The translations under genes and the position numbers were made by a program. Shown one piece after another: positions 1 to 7,876 of a DNA stretch of 19,047 bases. Where the stretch lies: contig NZDM01000022.1 in the NCBI GenBank assembly GCA_002690085.1, positions 1 to 19,047 on the forward strand, given 5' to 3'. The stretch comes from Flavobacteriaceae bacterium. Its GTDB lineage: Bacteria > Bacteroidota > Bacteroidia > Flavobacteriales > Flavobacteriaceae. Below the pieces are notes generated by a model that was not told the DNA's origin, did no database searches, and saw only the letters and a list, made by a program, of their open reading frames with translations. Numbering within the stretch: position 1 is the first letter of the stretch; each line of letters begins with the position of its first letter.

Positions 1-1
1 G

Positions 2-58
2 ATTGTCCAGGCCTCTGTTTTTTACGATTTAGAAGTTGAGAAATATGAAAAAGAATAA
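2..58 (+). CDS. C-terminal end of an unidentified upstream gene (partial)
   Basis: Eighteen sense codons run from the window edge in frame 2 and end with TAA at 56-58; the visible tail is IVQASVFYDLEVEKYEKE. It stops 5 nt before the ATG of the PAP2 phosphatase gene, a spacing typical of genes in one operon. The tail is polar and charged and looks like real coding sequence, but it is too short to assign a family. The other two forward frames in this stretch do not lead into the next gene in such a regular way. Confidence 0.6.
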   Translation: MVQASVFYDLEVEKYEKE

Positions 59-63
59 AAACT

Positions 64-630
64 ATGCTTGATTATATTTTAGAATTTGATCGTGAGCTAT
101 TACTTTACCTGAACAATTTAGGGCAGGAGCCCTGGGATGGATTTTGGTTTGCTGTTACCAACAAATGGTCTTCCATTCCACTCTATGTTTTATTGTTGTT
201 TTTAATGACCAAAGGTCTTGGCAAAAAAGGGGTAGTGTTGCTAGTTTTGTGCCTGGCCGCTATGATTACATTCACCGATCAAGTTACCAATCTTTTTAAA
301 GATGGTTTTGAGCGTTTAAGACCTTGTGCACAGGAAGGGGTTGTAGAGTTTTTAAGATTGGGCGATTGTCATGGTTTTGGATTCTTTTCTGGGCACTCCT
401 CAAATTCCATGGCAGCGGCTGTTTTTACTATTCTAATGTTGAAATCAAAATATAAAAAATTCATTTTTTTAATGATTCCTTGGAGTTTAATGGTGGGGTA
501 TAGCCGAATTTACATTGGAAAACACTACCCGCTAGATGTTGTTTGTGGCTTGGCTTTTGGTGTCATTTCTGGCTATTTATTTTATGTATTTTTCAGTAAA
601 TTAAAAACTAGATTTATCAATTTACAGTAG
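64..630 (+). CDS. PAP2-family membrane phosphatase
   Basis: Integral-membrane acid phosphatase of the PAP2 superfamily, which removes phosphate from lipid phosphates such as undecaprenyl diphosphate or phosphatidic acid. All three motifs are visible: K79-x6-R86-P87, S109-G110-H111, and S147-R148-x5-H154-x3-D158. They lie between hydrophobic segments at about 36-50, 56-72, 117-145 and 158-178. The length of 188 aa is normal for a minimal single-domain bacterial member. The ATG follows the stop of the preceding gene by 5 nt, so co-transcription is likely. The M23 peptidase gene follows in the same direction after 57 nt. An undecaprenyl diphosphate phosphatase role would fit a peptidoglycan gene next door, but the substrate cannot be read from the sequence. 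The gene ends in TAG, which bears on the recQ question elsewhere in the window. Confidence 0.93.
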   Translation: MLDYILEFDRELLLYLNNLGQEPWDGFWFAVTNKWSSIPLYVLLLFLMTKGLGKKGVVLLVLCLAAMITFTDQVTNLFKDGFERLRPCAQEGVVEFLRLGDCHGFGFFSGHSSNSMAAAVFTILMLKSKYKKFIFLMIPWSLMVGYSRIYIGKHYPLDVVCGLAFGVISGYLFYVFFSKLKTRFINLQ

Positions 631-687
631 TATTTTTTAATCAAAAAAGCCTCGGATTTTCGATTTTTCAATCCTTAACTTTAACAA

Positions 688-1371
688 ATGACCTTATCAG
701 ATTTTTTAAAATATACTGTTGGGAAAAGTGTTAGACTGATGGCTCCTGAGATTGATTTTAATTCTTATATACCAATCGATTTATCAGATTCTAATATAGC
801 ACTTGAAAGCATCGATTTTGCAGCTTCCGAATCATTTTTAAGTTTTATCAATCATTTTCTGAAAAGCCATTCCAAAACAATCGCCTATGGTGGTTATATG
901 GAAAAAAGATTGATTTACAATCGCAGCATTCATTTTCAGAATGAATCTTTAGAACAGCAACGAAACATCCACTTAGGATTGGACTTGTGGTGCGCTGAAA
1001 AAACCCCTGTTTTGGCTGCATTTGATGGGATGGTTCACAGCTTCAAGAACAACACTGCTTTTGGAGACTATGGACCGACGCTGATTTTGGAACACCACTT
1101 GCAAGACTTTGTGTTTTTCACACTGTACGGGCATTTATCATTGGATTCAATTGCAACCTTATATACAGGGCAAAAGATTCAAGCAGGTGCTATTGTTGGG
1201 CGTTTAGGCGGTCCTAAGGTAAACGGAGACTATCCGCCGCATTTACATTTTCAAATTATTGAAGATTTACAAGGAAATTTTGGCGATTATCCCGGAGTTT
1301 GTAATGCCAATGAAGTTGAGTTTTATAAAGATAATTGTCCGGACCCCAATTTTATATTGAAGTTGAAATAA
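688..1371 (+). CDS. M23 (LytM-type) metallopeptidase without signal peptide
   Basis: Zinc metallopeptidase of the M23/lysostaphin fold, a family that cuts peptide cross-bridges or stems in peptidoglycan. The zinc and active-site residues are all present: H95-x3-D99 in NIHLGLDLW, H149 in YGHL, and H185-x-H187 in HLHF. The catalytic domain covers about residues 92-200. The first 90 residues have no similarity I recognise; the N-terminus MTLSDFLKYTVG has no hydrophobic stretch, lipobox or basic leader, so classical secretion is not predicted. Similar M23 domains in this phylum also occur inside multidomain proteins with aminotransferase-type domains, so a cytoplasmic role is possible. The gene lies 57 nt downstream of the PAP2 gene and converges with secA, with only 4 nt between the two stop codons. 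Catalytic fold certain, target unknown. Confidence 0.9.
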   Translation: MTLSDFLKYTVGKSVRLMAPEIDFNSYIPIDLSDSNIALESIDFAASESFLSFINHFLKSHSKTIAYGGYMEKRLIYNRSIHFQNESLEQQRNIHLGLDLWCAEKTPVLAAFDGMVHSFKNNTAFGDYGPTLILEHHLQDFVFFTLYGHLSLDSIATLYTGQKIQAGAIVGRLGGPKVNGDYPPHLHFQIIEDLQGNFGDYPGVCNANEVEFYKDNCPDPNFILKLK

Positions 1372-1375
1372 TTTT

Positions 1376-4300
1376 TTATTCTCTTATCAGTACCCATTCT
1401 CCTTTTTGGATCAGTGGTAAAGCTTGTTTATACTTCAGCGTTTTACTCGTACCACTCATCACATTTTTTATGGTTACTTTGTCGTTGCGACCGATTTTAG
1501 GTTGTTCGCGAACAATAGTTTCCGCAACTTGCGGTGCCCTTTGTGTGTTTCCAGCAGCTCTTGATTGTGCGGCACGTTCATCCATGTTTGGAATGACGTC
1601 TTTTGTGGTTTGAACTTTTTCTCTTCCTCTTGTTTTTGCTTCTTGAATGGTATTCGCAGTTTCTTGTGGAATTTCTCCTTTGAACAAAAAAGAAATAACA
1701 TCTTTATTGACCTGGTCAATCATTTCCTTAAACAATTCAAACGATTCAAATTTATAAATCAAAAGCGGGTCTTTTTGTTCATGAACCGCTAGCTGAACAG
1801 ATTGTTTGAGCTCATCCATTTTTCTTAAATGCGTTTTCCATGCATCGTCAATAATGGCCAGTGAAATATTTTTTTCAAAATCGGTTACCAATTGTTTTCC
1901 GTTTGTCTGGTAAGATTTTTCAAGATCTGTAATGACTTGAAGGGTTTTGTTGCCATCTGTAAAAGGCACGACAATTCTTTTAAACTTATCCCCTTGGTTT
2001 TCGTAAACATTTTTAATAACGGGAAAAGCCAGGTCTGCATTGCGTTCCATTTTAGACTCGTAATGCGCAAAAGCTTCTTTGTAAATAATTTTAGCGAGTT
2101 CTTGCTCCGTTTTGTCTTCAAATTCTGATTTTGACATTGGTGCGCTCATTGAAAAATAGCGAATCAATTCGAATTCTAGGTTTTTAAAGTCGTTGGCAGC
2201 CTTGTTGGTGGCTGTAATGACCTCTGCAGTATCGTATACCATATTGGCAAGATCGACACGCAAACGCTCCCCATCTAGGGCGTTAAACCGCCTTCTGTAT
2301 ACCACTTCACGTTGGGCGTTCATGACATCGTCATATTCCAAAAGTCGCTTTCGAATTCCAAATTGGTTTTCTTCTACTTTCTTCTGAGCTCTCTCAATAG
2401 ACTTTGAAATCATAGAGTGTTGAATAACTTCACCTTCCTGAAGCCCCATGCGGTCCATCATTTTGGCAATGCGTTCACTTCCAAATAAACGCATTAAATT
2501 ATCTTCAAGCGATACATAGAATTGTGAACTTCCAGGATCTCCTTGACGTCCTGCACGGCCTCTCAACTGGCGGTCAACACGTCTGGAGTCGTGTCGTTCA
2601 GTTCCAACGATGGCAAGTCCTCCTGCATTTTTAACTTCTTCAGACAGCTTTATGTCGGTACCTCGGCCGGCCATATTGGTGGCAATTGTAACCTGACCAG
2701 GCTTTCCAGCTTCCGCTACAATATCGGCTTCCTTTTTGTGAAGTTTGGCATTTAATACATTGTGTGGAATCTTACGAATGCTCAGCATTTTTCCAAGCAA
2801 TTCACTAATTTCAACATTGGTTGTACCAATAAGCACTGGTCTACCGGCTTTTGAAAGCTTGGTCACTTCTTCAATTACAGCATTGTATTTTTCGCGTTTT
2901 GTTTTGTAAACCAAATCATCGCGGTCGTCTCTTGCTATCGGGCGGTTGGTAGGGATTTCAATAACATCTAATTTGTAGATCTCCCAAAATTCTCCTGCTT
3001 CTGTCACTGCAGTCCCCGTCATTCCTGATAATTTTCGGTACATTCGGAAGTAATTCTGCAAAGTAACCGTAGCAAATGTTTGGGTGGCCGCTTCGATTTT
3101 TACATTTTCTTTGGCTTCAATGGCCTGATGTAAACCGTCGCTGTAACGCCTTCCGTCCATGATTCGGCCGGTTTGTTCGTCAACAATCATCACTTTGTTA
3201 TCCATGACAACATATTGAATGTCTTTTTCAAACAAGGCATAGGCCTTGAGCAGCTGACTCATGGTGTGAATGCGTTCGGACTTGATGCCAAAATCTTTAA
3301 ATAAGGCCTCTTTTAAGGCGGCTTCTTTTTCTTTGGGAAGGTTTTTTGCTTCAATTTTTGAAATTTCCATTCCCATTTCTGGCATGACAAAAAAGTTGGG
3401 GTCGTCTGCGCCAGAAAGATAATCGACGCCTTTGTCAGACAATTCAATTTGATTGTTTTTTTCATCAATCACATAATAGAGCTCAGCATCAACCTTAGGC
3501 ATTTCTCTATTGTTGTCTTGCATATAAAAATTTTCAGTTTTTTGCAATAGTTGCTTGATGCCTTCTTCACTTAAAAACTTGATCAAGGCTTTGTTTTTTG
3601 GCATTCCCCTGAAAACGCGAAGCAATTGAAATCCACCTTCTTTAGTATCACCTGCTGCAATGCTTTTTTTAGCCTCCGCCAAAACGGTTGTTAAGTGCTT
3701 TCTCTGCACGCTTACGATGTCTTGAATTTTGGGTTTGAGTTCCATAAACTCATGGCGGTCGCCTTGAGGCACCGGTCCGGAAATAATTAAGGGTGTTCGG
3801 GCATCATCTACCAATACCGAGTCAATTTCATCGACTATGGCGTAGTGGTGGGGTTTCTGTACCAAATCGGTTGTGGAATGCGCCATATTATCCCTTAGGT
3901 AGTCGAAACCAAATTCGTTGTTGGTTCCATAGGTGATATCGGCATTGTAAGCCTTTTTTCTCTCTGCCGAATTGGGTTTGTAATAATCAATACAATCAAC
4001 ACTCAAGCCATGAAATTGAAAAATAGGGGCCATCCACGCACTGTCTCTTTTAGCCAAATAATCATTGACTGTTACAAGGTGAACACCTTTACCTGTCAAT
4101 GCGTTTAAATACACTGGAAGCGTCGCTACCAATGTTTTCCCTTCACCGGTTTGCATTTCGGCAATTTTACCTTGGTGCATGGCGACTCCACCGATCAGCT
4201 GGACATCATAGTGAATCATGTCCCAAACAATGGGTTTTCCAGCAGCGTCCCATGAATTGGACCAGATAGCTTGGTCTCCATTGAATTTAACATAGTCTTT

Positions 4301-4729
4301 AATACCTCCGATTTCTCGATCAAAAGCAGTGGCTGTCACAGGAATTTCAGTGTGTTCAACAAAACGCTTCGCAGTTTCTTTAACGACAGCAAACGCTTCG
4401 GGTAAAAGTTCGTCTAAGGTTGATTGTGTAGTTTCGTATATAGCATCATTCAAACCGTCAATTTCTTGATATATATCTTCTTTACGATCAATGTCTGTAA
4501 TTGTATTAGCTTCTTCTTGAAGTGTGGAGATAAGGGTCTCATAATCTGCACAATCAGCTTTTATTTTAGCTTTAAAAGAAGTGGTTTTAGCTCTCAATTC
4601 GTCGTTTGAAAGCTCAGCCACAGAAGATTCAAATTGTTTGATTTTATTTACAATTGGTAAGATGGCTTTGACATCTTGTTTGGATTTATCTCCAACAAAA
4701 ACTTTCAATACAGAGTTTAGTATACTCAT
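1376..4729 (-). CDS. secA: Preprotein translocase ATPase SecA
   Basis: Motor ATPase that drives unfolded preproteins through SecYEG at the inner membrane. The N-terminal motor has Walker A (MQTGEGKT, about residue 195) and DEID (about 300) followed by SVLVDDARTPLIISGP. The second RecA-like domain has GTTNVEIS, TNMAGRGTDIKL and QLRGRAGRQGDPGSS, then the helical scaffold and wing regions. At 1117 aa it is longer than the roughly 900 aa of E. coli SecA; the extra length lies mainly after the DEID block (about residues 320-470), as is usual for Bacteroidota. The C-terminus ends in KGEWVLIRE and lacks the SEC-C zinc motif (CxCxSGxxxxxCH). I use the ATG at 4727-4729 (MSILNSVLKVFVGDKS), which matches the family start, rather than the TTG two codons upstream. 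A candidate promoter lies 40 nt upstream. Confidence 0.98.
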   Translation of the reverse strand: MSILNSVLKVFVGDKSKQDVKAILPIVNKIKQFESSVAELSNDELRAKTTSFKAKIKADCADYETLISTLQEEANTITDIDRKEDIYQEIDGLNDAIYETTQSTLDELLPEAFAVVKETAKRFVEHTEIPVTATAFDREIGGIKDYVKFNGDQAIWSNSWDAAGKPIVWDMIHYDVQLIGGVAMHQGKIAEMQTGEGKTLVATLPVYLNALTGKGVHLVTVNDYLAKRDSAWMAPIFQFHGLSVDCIDYYKPNSAERKKAYNADITYGTNNEFGFDYLRDNMAHSTTDLVQKPHHYAIVDEIDSVLVDDARTPLIISGPVPQGDRHEFMELKPKIQDIVSVQRKHLTTVLAEAKKSIAAGDTKEGGFQLLRVFRGMPKNKALIKFLSEEGIKQLLQKTENFYMQDNNREMPKVDAELYYVIDEKNNQIELSDKGVDYLSGADDPNFFVMPEMGMEISKIEAKNLPKEKEAALKEALFKDFGIKSERIHTMSQLLKAYALFEKDIQYVVMDNKVMIVDEQTGRIMDGRRYSDGLHQAIEAKENVKIEAATQTFATVTLQNYFRMYRKLSGMTGTAVTEAGEFWEIYKLDVIEIPTNRPIARDDRDDLVYKTKREKYNAVIEEVTKLSKAGRPVLIGTTNVEISELLGKMLSIRKIPHNVLNAKLHKKEADIVAEAGKPGQVTIATNMAGRGTDIKLSEEVKNAGGLAIVGTERHDSRRVDRQLRGRAGRQGDPGSSQFYVSLEDNLMRLFGSERIAKMMDRMGLQEGEVIQHSMISKSIERAQKKVEENQFGIRKRLLEYDDVMNAQREVVYRRRFNALDGERLRVDLANMVYDTAEVITATNKAANDFKNLEFELIRYFSMSAPMSKSEFEDKTEQELAKIIYKEAFAHYESKMERNADLAFPVIKNVYENQGDKFKRIVVPFTDGNKTLQVITDLEKSYQTNGKQLVTDFEKNISLAIIDDAWKTHLRKMDELKQSVQLAVHEQKDPLLIYKFESFELFKEMIDQVNKDVISFLFKGEIPQETANTIQEAKTRGREKVQTTKDVIPNMDERAAQSRAAGNTQRAPQVAETIVREQPKIGRNDKVTIKNVMSGTSKTLKYKQALPLIQKGEWVLIRE

Positions 4730-4768
4730 TGTCAAATTTTATTAATTATCAATAGTAGTTTGGAAGGT

Positions 4769-4776
4769 CAAATATA
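4769..4776 (-). promoter_or_regulatory. Candidate -7 box for secA
   Basis: On the minus strand this reads TATATTTG, an exact match to the Bacteroidota -7 consensus TAnnTTTG, about 40 nt ahead of the secA ATG. It lies downstream of the terminator that ends the DUF2795 gene, so secA would need its own promoter here. No clear -33 TTG is found at the usual distance, which lowers confidence. Confidence 0.5.
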
Positions 4777-4809
4777 CGGCTTGTTCTTAATTTTTTGGGA
4801 GATTGAATC

Positions 4810-4836
4810 AAAAAAAAAGCCTCGTAAGAGACTTTT
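4810..4836 (-). terminator. Rho-independent terminator after the DUF2795 gene
   Basis: On the minus strand the sequence is AAAAGTCTC, loop TTAC, then GAGGCTTTT: a 9-bp stem with one T-G wobble, and a run of nine T in total from the end of the stem. It begins 12 nt beyond the stop codon of the DUF2795 gene and separates it from secA. Confidence 0.85.
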
Positions 4837-4847
4837 ATTGTGTTTGT

Positions 4848-5069
4848 TTAATATTCATCTTCATTCCATAGATAATCCTCATCGGAAGGATAATCGGGCC
4901 AAATTTCTTGAATAGAATCGTATGATTCCCCTTCATCTTCTATTGCTTGCAGGTTTTCTACAACTTCAAGGGGGGAGCCTGTCCGGATCGAATAATCAAT
5001 CAATTCATCTTTTGTTGCGGGCCATGGGGCATCGCTTAAATAGGATGCCAATTCTAATGTCCAATACAT
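4848..5069 (-). CDS. Small acidic DUF2795 protein
   Basis: A 73-residue cytoplasmic protein that I recognise as the DUF2795 family, whose biochemical function is not established. It carries about 20 Asp/Glu against 2 Lys/Arg, and the C-terminal third is the most acidic (PSDEDYLWNEDEY). The core (ELASYLSDAPWPATKDELIDYSIRTG) contains the family's short helix-turn pattern, in which the chain of a YL..APWPATKDEL block is followed by a helix. There is no signal peptide or membrane segment. The gene is monocistronic: it has its own -33/-7 promoter 26-55 nt upstream and a strong terminator 12 nt downstream, so it is expressed separately from secA. Its high charge suggests binding to a basic partner or nucleic-acid mimicry, but that is speculation. 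Confidence 0.85.
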   Translation of the reverse strand: MYWTLELASYLSDAPWPATKDELIDYSIRTGSPLEVVENLQAIEDEGESYDSIQEIWPDYPSDEDYLWNEDEY

Positions 5070-5094
5070 ATTAAATTGTATTTAAATATTTCTG

Positions 5095-5124
5095 CAAAAA
5101 TAATTTTTTAGACGAAACAGCCAA
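5095..5124 (-). promoter_or_regulatory. Bacteroidota-type promoter for the DUF2795 gene
   Basis: On the minus strand: TTG (5122-5124), 19-nt spacer, TATTTTTG (5095-5102). This fits the phylum consensus TTG-N17-23-TAnnTTTG well and puts the transcript start about 20 nt ahead of the start codon at 5069. Confidence 0.7.
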
Positions 5125-5309
5125 GAAAAATAACAGTTATTTAATAAACAAATAAAACCAATTTAAAAAAGAGGATAAATTTTTGGTATGTTTTTAAAAT
5201 TGTGATCAATTGTTTTTGGATGGTATCTACTTAATTTCCTAAGCATTTAAGTCTGCTTAAAATTTAATTATCATCATAAAATCACAACCATAAATCCTGT
5301 TAATTTTTA

Positions 5310-5344
5310 TTATTTAAAATATTGATTTTCAATATTTTAAATAA
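5310..5344. repeat. Perfect 16-bp inverted repeat with 3-nt loop
   Basis: Left arm TTATTTAAAATATTGA (5310-5325), loop TTT, right arm TCAATATTTTAAATAA (5329-5344); every base pairs, and the next pair outward mismatches. It is almost pure A/T, so the hairpin is long but weak. No T-run follows on either strand in the pattern of a classic terminator. It could be a cruciform-prone site, a dimeric-protein operator or a remnant. Confidence 0.8.
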
Positions 5345-5500
5345 CTCTTCCTACAGTTAATATATAGGTATTTAAAATGGGGGTATAACATAGGGTTAGC
5401 AATTTATAAAAATGGCCAATGATCTCCGAGGTGGTTTTTGGTACTCACTAAAATTTACATATTGTTGAAACGTCAACAGTGGTCTCAAATGTCAATAATA

Positions 5501-6694
5501 TCAAACATTTTTTTGATTTTTTTCCTGGCTGAACCAATGGATTAGGAAGCCATATCGTGTCAATAGCGCAATCCAAAGTGGAATTATTGTATAGTTGAAA
5601 GCTTGCACTCCAGTCAAGCTGTGCAATAACATTAAGGTTAAAATTAAAATGAGAAATTTCAAATAGCCTATAAAACGTTTTTTAAGCTTGTCTTTCAACA
5701 CTGTTTTTAACATTAGCAAGTTAAAACCAAATGCCCATAAAAAGTTGTAATTATAAGCTGTTGCTGTATGGTCCGTTGCAAACCACAAAAATAAAATCAA
5801 GAGGCCAATGCTTCCAGTTGTAAAAAAAAGCAGCGCATCTATAAATTTATTTCTGGATTTTGATATCCAGTCTTTGTAAGTTATTACAATGATGGTGATT
5901 GAAACAAGACCAAGGATTATAAGAGGGCTCCACCAAAAAGCCCTGGGGTTTGGTTTTTGAGTTTGGTTTAAAATTTCAGACCTAACAACTAATTTTGTGG
6001 TTTCGGGGTCGAACTTTGAATGCTTTAAAATTTCGTCAAGGTATTTTGGCAAAAAAAGGTGTTCCTCTACAGAAGCCGAACGATCAATAATTGAACCCAA
6101 AGCGACATCAATTCCCAAGCCTCCCCAAGTGTTTTGTGGCACATGCGAGCGAATGAGCTCTCTGAAAGTTAATGGTTCAAAATTCTCAAGTGGCAAAAAT
6201 AAAATACTTTTATTGGAGGCATTGACAAGGATATCTTTTATTTTGGTTGCACAATTGTTGTAAAAGAAATCGTAGGAGTAGCTTTTGTTTTGAGGTTGAA
6301 TGTTAGTTTGTAATGTTTCAAATAACTTTTGCTTTTCTTCAATTGTAAAGTCGATGATTTGGGCTGTTACCCGCCTTTGCTGTAGTTTGTAATTTGATAT
6401 AAAATCTTCATAATAAGTCCATCCGATTTCATAATCTAATTTTCCCTTGGCAAAATTTAAATAAAACCCCTCTGCTTGAAAATCATAACGGCCATAATCG
6501 AATACAAGATCAATATTCTGTAAAGAATCCTTAATGCGTATGGCGCTGTGACCAAACGCATCATTTAAGACAAAACCTGGTCCAATGGTAAGTACACTAA
6601 CTTCCGATTTTTTAGACAATTGAAATTGTGCATTGGCCTGAAACAAAAAGAGGGTGCATGTTAGCGTCAGTAAATATATTTTGAGTTGTATCAT
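5501..6694 (-). CDS. DUF4105/Lnb-type periplasmic-plus-membrane protein
   Basis: Begins with a signal sequence or anchor (MIQLKIYLLTLTCTLFLFQANA). The periplasmic domain, about residues 25-245, is of the DUF4105 type, now linked to Lnb, the lipoprotein N-acyltransferase described in Bacteroides. The likely thiol-type active residues are H49 in AFGHSAIRI and C148 in FFYNNCATKI, in the His-before-Cys order of permuted papain-like folds. Five hydrophobic segments follow, at about 254-273, 287-306, 314-331, 341-360 and 366-386. The start codon overlaps the stop of the PorV/PorQ-family gene (ATGA), so the two are translationally coupled. By family this protein may add the third acyl chain to outer-membrane lipoproteins, but several DUF4105 paralogues can occur in one genome and I cannot tell which is the true Lnb. 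Domain assignment is firm; the enzyme activity is inferred. Confidence 0.85.
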   Translation of the reverse strand: MIQLKIYLLTLTCTLFLFQANAQFQLSKKSEVSVLTIGPGFVLNDAFGHSAIRIKDSLQNIDLVFDYGRYDFQAEGFYLNFAKGKLDYEIGWTYYEDFISNYKLQQRRVTAQIIDFTIEEKQKLFETLQTNIQPQNKSYSYDFFYNNCATKIKDILVNASNKSILFLPLENFEPLTFRELIRSHVPQNTWGGLGIDVALGSIIDRSASVEEHLFLPKYLDEILKHSKFDPETTKLVVRSEILNQTQKPNPRAFWWSPLIILGLVSITIIVITYKDWISKSRNKFIDALLFFTTGSIGLLILFLWFATDHTATAYNYNFLWAFGFNLLMLKTVLKDKLKKRFIGYLKFLILILTLMLLHSLTGVQAFNYTIIPLWIALLTRYGFLIHWFSQEKNQKNV

Positions 6695-7767
6695 CTTCTA
6701 AAAATCCCTAAATCGATTTTAAGTGAAAAGACATTGGAATACAAAGCTACACTCTGGTCTCCAATGTCTGTGATGGCATAATCAATAGAAATACCATTGT
6801 ACTTAAATCCAACCCCTAAATTAGGTTGAAATGTCAGTTTTTCACTGTTATCAAATTGTAATTCGTTTTGAAAATTACCAACACCGCCTCTTAAATACAC
6901 CATATCTATGTATCCAAATTCAAATCCAATCGCAGGATTGATGCTTACAAATGAGGTTGAAATTAAATCGTTGTTTTGTTCGAAACGGCATATTAAATCA
7001 ATTTCTGCTTTGAGTGAGTAATCGTAATCAAAAGTAAAAGTTTTTGCGATTCCCAATTGAAGTTTGGGAAGTGTCAGTTCAGTCGCCTCTGGTTCTTCCT
7101 GGTTTTGACCAGGGATGGCATTTTGAATGTCTTGCAATCGGCCCTCGTCAAAAGTCCAGCTGTTAAAAGTGGTGGTAATATCCCGTGCCATCAATCCAAA
7201 TTTCCAATCATTGGACTCAAATTGAATTCCAAGGTCCAGTCCAAAACCCCAAGAGCTGGCAAAATCTCCAATTATACGGCGGATGATTTTTGCATTTACA
7301 CCATAATTTAATCCTGAAATCTGAAGTTTCCTTGCATAGGATAGTGTAAAACCATAATCGGCTGCCGAGAACAAGTTAATTCGGTCATAATTAACGTTTC
7401 CTTGCTGATCAATTAATTGGGTGGTGTCTAGGATGTCATCCACACCAAATCGTATCATAGAGACCCCAATCACACTTCTGTCGTCTAAAGGCATTGCAAA
7501 GCCCACGTAATTATAATTTGCAATATTGGCAAAATAGCTAGAATGCATCAAAGCCAATGCATGGTCTTCTATATGAATCAACCCCGCAGGGTTCCAATAG
7601 CCTGAATTGACATCATTGGTGGTGGCACTTACCGCGCCACTCATACCCAAAGCTGCTGCATCAACACCAATGTTCATAAACTCATTTGAATATTTTCGCG
7701 TGGTTTGTGAGTTGATTGACAATGAGAAGGTCAATAAAATGGGTAAAAAACAATATTTAAGATTCAA
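6691..7767 (-). CDS. PorV/PorQ-family outer-membrane beta-barrel protein
   Basis: A 358-residue protein with a signal peptide (about 1-20, ending INSQ) and then the family signature: FMNIGVDAAALGMSGAVSATTNDVNSGYWNPAGL at about residues 30-63. This resembles the FadL-like barrels PorV and PorQ of the type IX secretion system and their relatives. The rest alternates aromatic and glycine-rich strands and ends in SLKIDLGIFRR. It probably sits in the outer membrane. It could be a PorV homologue that shuttles type IX cargo or an uncharacterised paralogue; no other type IX genes are in view. The start is TTG (7765-7767); no ATG or GTG lies between it and the upstream in-frame stop, and the signal peptide begins at once. 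It is the first gene of a pair with the DUF4105 gene, overlapping by 4 nt. Confidence 0.85.
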   Translation of the reverse strand: MNLKYCFLPILLTFSLSINSQTTRKYSNEFMNIGVDAAALGMSGAVSATTNDVNSGYWNPAGLIHIEDHALALMHSSYFANIANYNYVGFAMPLDDRSVIGVSMIRFGVDDILDTTQLIDQQGNVNYDRINLFSAADYGFTLSYARKLQISGLNYGVNAKIIRRIIGDFASSWGFGLDLGIQFESNDWKFGLMARDITTTFNSWTFDEGRLQDIQNAIPGQNQEEPEATELTLPKLQLGIAKTFTFDYDYSLKAEIDLICRFEQNNDLISTSFVSINPAIGFEFGYIDMVYLRGGVGNFQNELQFDNSEKLTFQPNLGVGFKYNGISIDYAITDIGDQSVALYSNVFSLKIDLGIFRR

Positions 7768-7835
7768 ATTATAGGTGACTTGTTTGATTTATAAACTCTA
7801 ATTTTAAGCAGATATTGTTGTTATTTCGCTGCAAA

Positions 7836-7843
7836 CAAAAATA
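7836..7843 (-). promoter_or_regulatory. Possible -7 box for the porV-like/DUF4105 pair
   Basis: Reads TATTTTTG on the minus strand, matching TAnnTTTG and identical to the -7 box of the DUF2795 gene. It lies in the 109-bp divergent gap with pssA, about 70 nt ahead of the TTG start. No -33 TTG is found at the proper distance, so this is a weak call. Confidence 0.3.
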
Positions 7844-7876
7844 GTTTATTATTTTTACTAAATAAATTTTATTCGT

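Larger units (their letters stand above)
5070..5500. other. AT-rich gene-free region
   Basis: The 431 bp between the DUF2795 gene and the DUF4105-type gene have stop codons close together in all frames, with no convincing small ORF. The promoter of the DUF2795 gene lies at 5095-5124. A perfect 16-bp inverted repeat lies at 5310-5344. Shorter inverted repeats lie at 5245-5260 region (TTTAAG-TCTG-CTTAAA) and at 5463-5478 (TGTTGA-AACG-TCAACA). TATTTAAAAT, part of the large repeat, occurs again near 5370. I see no tRNA, riboswitch or transposon end. Confidence 0.6.

Noticed and set aside
645..675. Terminator between the PAP2 and M23 genes
   Set aside because: AAAAAAGCCTCG and the following A/T stretch suggest half of a common terminator, but the arms pair only over short, broken segments (TCG/CGA, GGATT/AATCC).
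1335..1613. A 92-codon plus-strand frame overlapping the end of the M23 gene and secA
   Set aside because: It covers the C-terminal region of secA in antisense and begins inside the M23 gene; neither half resembles a protein family.
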